A stretch of 64,000 bases of DNA from Bradyrhizobium sp. CCBAU 53421 (GTDB taxonomy: Bacteria > Pseudomonadota > Alphaproteobacteria > Rhizobiales > Xanthobacteraceae), in assembly GCF_015291625.1 (NCBI RefSeq), contig NZ_CP030047.1, positions 6,758,001 to 6,822,000 of the forward strand. Reading direction: 5' to 3'. The notes below the pieces were generated by a model. That model ran no database searches and had not been told where the DNA came from. It saw only the letters and a list, made by a program, of their open reading frames with translations. The position numbers and the translations under genes are program-made. Shown here piece by piece: positions 61,394 through 64,000 of the stretch (positions are counted from its first letter, which is position 1; the number at the start of each line of letters is the position of its first letter).

Positions 61394-62163
61394 GGATTGC
61401 GGTCTGCATCGCGCTGCTGACGGCTGTGGCAGGCGCGGCGCTCGCCACTGAGATTCCGCAAGCCGAACGCCGCTCCGGCTATAGCTTCATGAGCCCGGAC
61501 ACCAGGGCGATGCAGGACGAGGACACCGCCAATCCCGGCATGCTGTTCGTGCTCGACGGCGAGGCGCTGTGGAAGCGCAAGGCCGGCAGCGCCGACAAGG
61601 CCTGCGCCGACTGCCACAATGATGCGCGGCTCACCATGAAAGGCGTCGCGGCGCACTATCCCGCGTTCGAGAAGGCGCTGGGGAGACCGGTCGACCTCGA
61701 AGCGCGGATCAACCTCTGCCGCACCAACCACCAGCAGGCCTCGCCATTCGTCTATGAGAGCCGCGAGCTGCTGGCGCTGACGGCCTATGTCGCGCAGCAA
61801 TCACGGGGAATGCCGATCGCGGCCGGCGACGATCCGGAGCTCGCGCCATCCATTGAGAAGGGCCATGCGCTGTTCACGCAGCGGCAGGGCCAGCTCAATC
61901 TGGCCTGCGCGAATTGCCACGACGACAATTGGGACAAGAAGCTCGCGGGCAGCCCGATCACGCAAGCGCAGCCGACCGGCTATCCGCTCTATCGGCTGGA
62001 ATGGCAATCGCTGGGATCGTTGCAGCGGCGGCTGCGCGCCTGCATCACCGGCATCCGCGCGCAGGCTTATGATTATGGCTCGCCCGAGCTGATCGAGCTC
62101 GAGCTCTATCTGATGTCGCGGGCGCGCGGCATGCCGATCGAGACGCCCGCGGTCAGGCCCTAA
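61390..62163 (+). CDS. soxA: SoxA dihaem cytochrome c
   Basis: This 257-residue exported protein has a signal peptide (1-19) and two haem sites, CADCH (72-76) and CANCH (173-177). The active-site cysteine is Cys218 in RLRACITGIRAQ, which is the persulfide ligand of SoxA. It joins the sulfur substrate to the SoxY arm cysteine, with SoxX. The ATG at 61390 overlaps the SoxZ stop. No soxB, soxC or soxD follows; the next gene is on the other strand. Confidence 0.92.
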   Translation: MRIAVCIALLTAVAGAALATEIPQAERRSGYSFMSPDTRAMQDEDTANPGMLFVLDGEALWKRKAGSADKACADCHNDARLTMKGVAAHYPAFEKALGRPVDLEARINLCRTNHQQASPFVYESRELLALTAYVAQQSRGMPIAAGDDPELAPSIEKGHALFTQRQGQLNLACANCHDDNWDKKLAGSPITQAQPTGYPLYRLEWQSLGSLQRRLRACITGIRAQAYDYGSPELIELELYLMSRARGMPIETPAVRP

Positions 62164-62180
62164 CGCATCAGCCCATCGCA

Positions 62181-62267
62181 AGCGACGCGAAGCAATCCAT
62201 TGCTCCCGGCTGTACCGGAAGATGGATTGCTTCGTCGCTTCAGCGCAAAATTGCTGTGCAATTTTGC
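62181..62267. repeat. Two inverted repeats after the Sox genes (family E)
   Basis: AGCGACGCGAAGCAATCCAT (62181-62200) pairs with ATGGATTGCTTCGTCGCT (62222-62239) apart from a 2-base bulge. GCAAAATTGC (62245-62254) then pairs perfectly with GCAATTTTGC (62258-62267) over a TGT loop. The first has the look of a repeated Bradyrhizobium intergenic element; the second may end transcription of the Sox row or of the convergent reductase gene. Confidence 0.75.
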
Positions 62268-62311
62268 CGTGAACTCTTCGCAACGACGGGGCTGGAGATC
62301 AGCGCGAAGCT

Positions 62312-63085
62312 TTAGCGCTCGGCGAACGCCTTCTCCACCACGAACTGCGCTGGCTCGCCGTGATTGCCCTCAGCGAAGCCGCGGCCATTCAGCAGCGTGC
62401 GGGTGTCGGCGACCAGCGCCGGCGAACCGCAGATCATGACGCGGTCATGCGCGGCATCGAGCGCCGGCAGGCCGATGTCGGCGAACAGCTTCCCCGAGGT
62501 GATGAGGTCGGTGATGCGGCCGCGGTTGCGGAACGGATCGCGCGTCACGGTCGGATAGTAGATCAGCTGGTCGCGCACCAGCTCGCCGATCAGTTCGTCC
62601 TGCGGCAGCTTCTCGGTGATCATCTCGCCGTAGGCGAGCTCCTTGACGCGGCGGCAGCCGTGCAGCAGCACGACCTTCTCGAACCGGTCATAGGTCTCGG
62701 GATCCTTGATCACGCTGAGGAACGGCGCGAGGCCCGTGCCGGTGCCGATCAGATAGAGGTTGCGGCCGTCCTCGAGATTGTCGATGACCAGCGTGCCGGT
62801 GGCCTTGCGGCTGACGATGATCTCATCGCCTTCCTTGAGGTGCTGGAGGCGCGAGGTGAGCGGACCGTCCGGAACCTTGATCGAGAAGAATTCGAGCGTG
62901 TCCTCGTAATTCGCGCTGGCGACGCTGTAAGCGCGCAGCAGCGGCTTCTCGCCGACCTTGAGCCCGATCATGGTGAACTCGCCGTTGCGGAAGCGGAACG
63001 ACGGATTGCGCGTGGTCTTGAAGGAAAACAGCGTGTCGGTCCAGTGATGGACGCTGAGGACGCTTTCCTGGTTGAAATTGCTCAT
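62312..63085 (-). CDS. fpr: Ferredoxin--NADP+ reductase
   Basis: This 257-residue FAD enzyme of the bacterial Fpr type moves electrons between NADPH and ferredoxin or flavodoxin. FAD-binding LLRAYSVAS (RxYS), NADPH-binding LIGTGTGLAPFLSVI, MICGSPALV and the C-terminus VVEKAFAER are all characteristic. The start at 63085 has a GGGG run about 10 bases ahead. It is transcribed away from the enamidase-like gene across a perfect inverted repeat, so the two may share a regulator. Confidence 0.92.
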   Translation of the reverse strand: MSNFNQESVLSVHHWTDTLFSFKTTRNPSFRFRNGEFTMIGLKVGEKPLLRAYSVASANYEDTLEFFSIKVPDGPLTSRLQHLKEGDEIIVSRKATGTLVIDNLEDGRNLYLIGTGTGLAPFLSVIKDPETYDRFEKVVLLHGCRRVKELAYGEMITEKLPQDELIGELVRDQLIYYPTVTRDPFRNRGRITDLITSGKLFADIGLPALDAAHDRVMICGSPALVADTRTLLNGRGFAEGNHGEPAQFVVEKAFAER

Positions 63086-63145
63086 CGCACCAACCCCTGA
63101 TTTGTGCTGCGGCGGGCAAGGACTTGAACCAGTTGACCGGCCGGA

Positions 63146-63177
63146 TCGTTTGTATACGATCATTCGTATACAAACGA
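63146..63177. promoter_or_regulatory. Perfect 14-bp inverted repeat between fpr and the enamidase-like gene
   Basis: TCGTTTGTATACGA (63146-63159) and TCGTATACAAACGA (63164-63177) are perfect arms with a TCAT spacer. Each half also contains the short palindrome GTATAC. The symmetry and the AT-rich setting fit a repressor operator (GntR or TetR type) controlling one or both divergent genes. Confidence 0.85.
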
Positions 63178-63256
63178 ATAATCCGGCTTGATCGAAAAGT
63201 CAAGCCGGGCTCAAATTCCCGGGCAATTTCGGAAAGAAAACAGAAGGAAAACACCC

Positions 63257-64000
63257 ATGGCTCACGACGCGCCCCAGGCCACCGGTCCCAGCAAGCTGGT
63301 GATCCGCAATATCGGGCTATTGCTGTCGGGAGCGCTGGAGAAGCCGATCCTGGACGCCGATACCATCGTCGCCGAGAACGGCAAGATCACTGCGATCGGC
63401 CGCCTCAAGGACGTCGACACCGACGGCGCCACCACGATCGTCGACGCCATGGGCACGACGGTCGCGCCCGGCCTGATCGACAGCCACGTGCATCCCGTCG
63501 CCGGCGACTGGACGCCGCGGCAGAACCAGATCAACTGGATCGACAGCTATCTGCATGGCGGCGTCACCACCATGATCTCCGCCGGCGAAGTGCACATGCC
63601 CGGCCGGCCGCGCGACGTGGTCGGCGTGAAGGCGATGGCGATCTTCGCGCAGCGCGCGTTCTGGACGCTGCGGCCGGGCGGCGTGAAGGTGCACGCCGGC
63701 GCGCCCGTCATCGAATGCGAGATGGTCGAGGACGATTTCAAGGAAATGGCCGCCGCCGGCGTCAAGCTGCTCGGCGAGGTCGGGCTAGGTGGCGTGAAGG
63801 ACGGACCGACGGCGCGGAAGATGGTCGGCTGGGCGCGCAAATACGGCATTCAAAGCACGATCCACACCGGCGGCCCGTCGATCCCGGGCTCCGGCCTGAT
63901 CGACAAGGACGTGGTGCTGGAGGCCGACACCGACGTGGTCGGCCACATCAACGGCGGCCACACCGCCCTGCCCGACGACCAGATCCGCTGCATCTGCGAG
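63257..64000 (+). CDS. Enamidase-like amidohydrolase (partial)
   Basis: This gene runs off the right edge, with 248 codons visible. It is a cyclic amidohydrolase: metal ligands His77 and His79 in DSHVHP, a bridging-Glu region KLLGEVGLGG, IHTGG, and GHINGGHTAL. The pattern RNIGLLLSG..., SYLHGGVTTMISAG, HMPGRPRD and RPGGVKVHAG is strikingly like enamidase from nicotinate fermentation in Eubacterium, which opens 6-oxo-tetrahydronicotinate. Whether this bacterium degrades nicotinate that way is not shown. An AAGGAAA site precedes the ATG. Confidence 0.85.
   Translation, partial: MAHDAPQATGPSKLVIRNIGLLLSGALEKPILDADTIVAENGKITAIGRLKDVDTDGATTIVDAMGTTVAPGLIDSHVHPVAGDWTPRQNQINWIDSYLHGGVTTMISAGEVHMPGRPRDVVGVKAMAIFAQRAFWTLRPGGVKVHAGAPVIECEMVEDDFKEMAAAGVKLLGEVGLGGVKDGPTARKMVGWARKYGIQSTIHTGGPSIPGSGLIDKDVVLEADTDVVGHINGGHTALPDDQIRCICE

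Noticed and set aside
1..64000. tRNA, rRNA, CRISPR arrays, insertion sequences, phage or conjugation genes
   Set aside because: I looked for clover-leaf-like sequences, regularly spaced direct repeats, transposase or integrase motifs and terminal repeats and found none I could support. The palindromic elements are short intergenic repeats without a coding part.

Overview
The window is 64 kb of GC-rich, densely packed chromosomal DNA from an alphaproteobacterium, most likely Bradyrhizobium or a close relative. That placement is inferred from gene content (many ABC importers, orphan periplasmic binding proteins, an HWE kinase, a dctA with a sigma-54 promoter, an EcfG-type promoter), from codon use, and from several families of long palindromic intergenic repeats typical of that genus. 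I saw no rRNA, tRNA, CRISPR array, insertion sequence, phage or conjugation gene.

Left part (1-10.4 kb): a partial nitrate-type ABC binding protein, an intradiol ring-cleavage dioxygenase, a serine hydrolase of the beta-lactamase family, an orphan HWE sensor kinase, dctA, a small hypothetical gene, a PraR-like XRE regulator, an L,D-transpeptidase and a secreted His/Gly-rich protein. From 10.5 to 16.8 kb lies a compact biosynthetic-looking locus: a NodU/TobZ-type carbamoyltransferase faces a row of four genes (luciferase-like flavin monooxygenase, stand-alone amino-acid adenylation enzyme, carrier protein, GNAT-like protein). It looks like a small carrier-tethered, amino-acid-derived metabolite pathway and is one of the two best candidates for an undescribed system.

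Middle (16.8-43 kb): an isopropylmalate-dehydrogenase-like enzyme, a zinc alcohol dehydrogenase, a complete five-gene oligopeptide-type ABC importer, a CaiB-type CoA-transferase, a divergent glycogen synthase, a methyltransferase, a two-domain L,D-transpeptidase, an MFS carrier, a PRC-barrel protein, an amylo-alpha-1,6-glucosidase-like enzyme, an ABC exporter, a glycosyltransferase behind a textbook EcfG (general stress) promoter, and a complete branched-chain amino acid-type ABC importer.

Right part (43-64 kb): an acyl-CoA dehydrogenase, Baeyer-Villiger monooxygenase and alkylsulfatase operon transcribed away from an IclR regulator, with a perfect palindrome between them; an orphan Bug/TctC binding protein; an FbpABC-like importer; a 14-TM MFS exporter; then a seven-gene row joining a two-subunit molybdenum hydroxylase (IorAB type) to a flavocytochrome c-type flavoprotein and SoxX, SoxY, SoxZ and SoxA. 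That row has no SoxB or SoxCD here, and SoxY carries a non-canonical AAC arm instead of GGCGG; it is the second best candidate for an undescribed system. The window ends with a ferredoxin-NADP reductase and an enamidase-like amidohydrolase on either side of a perfect 14-bp inverted repeat.
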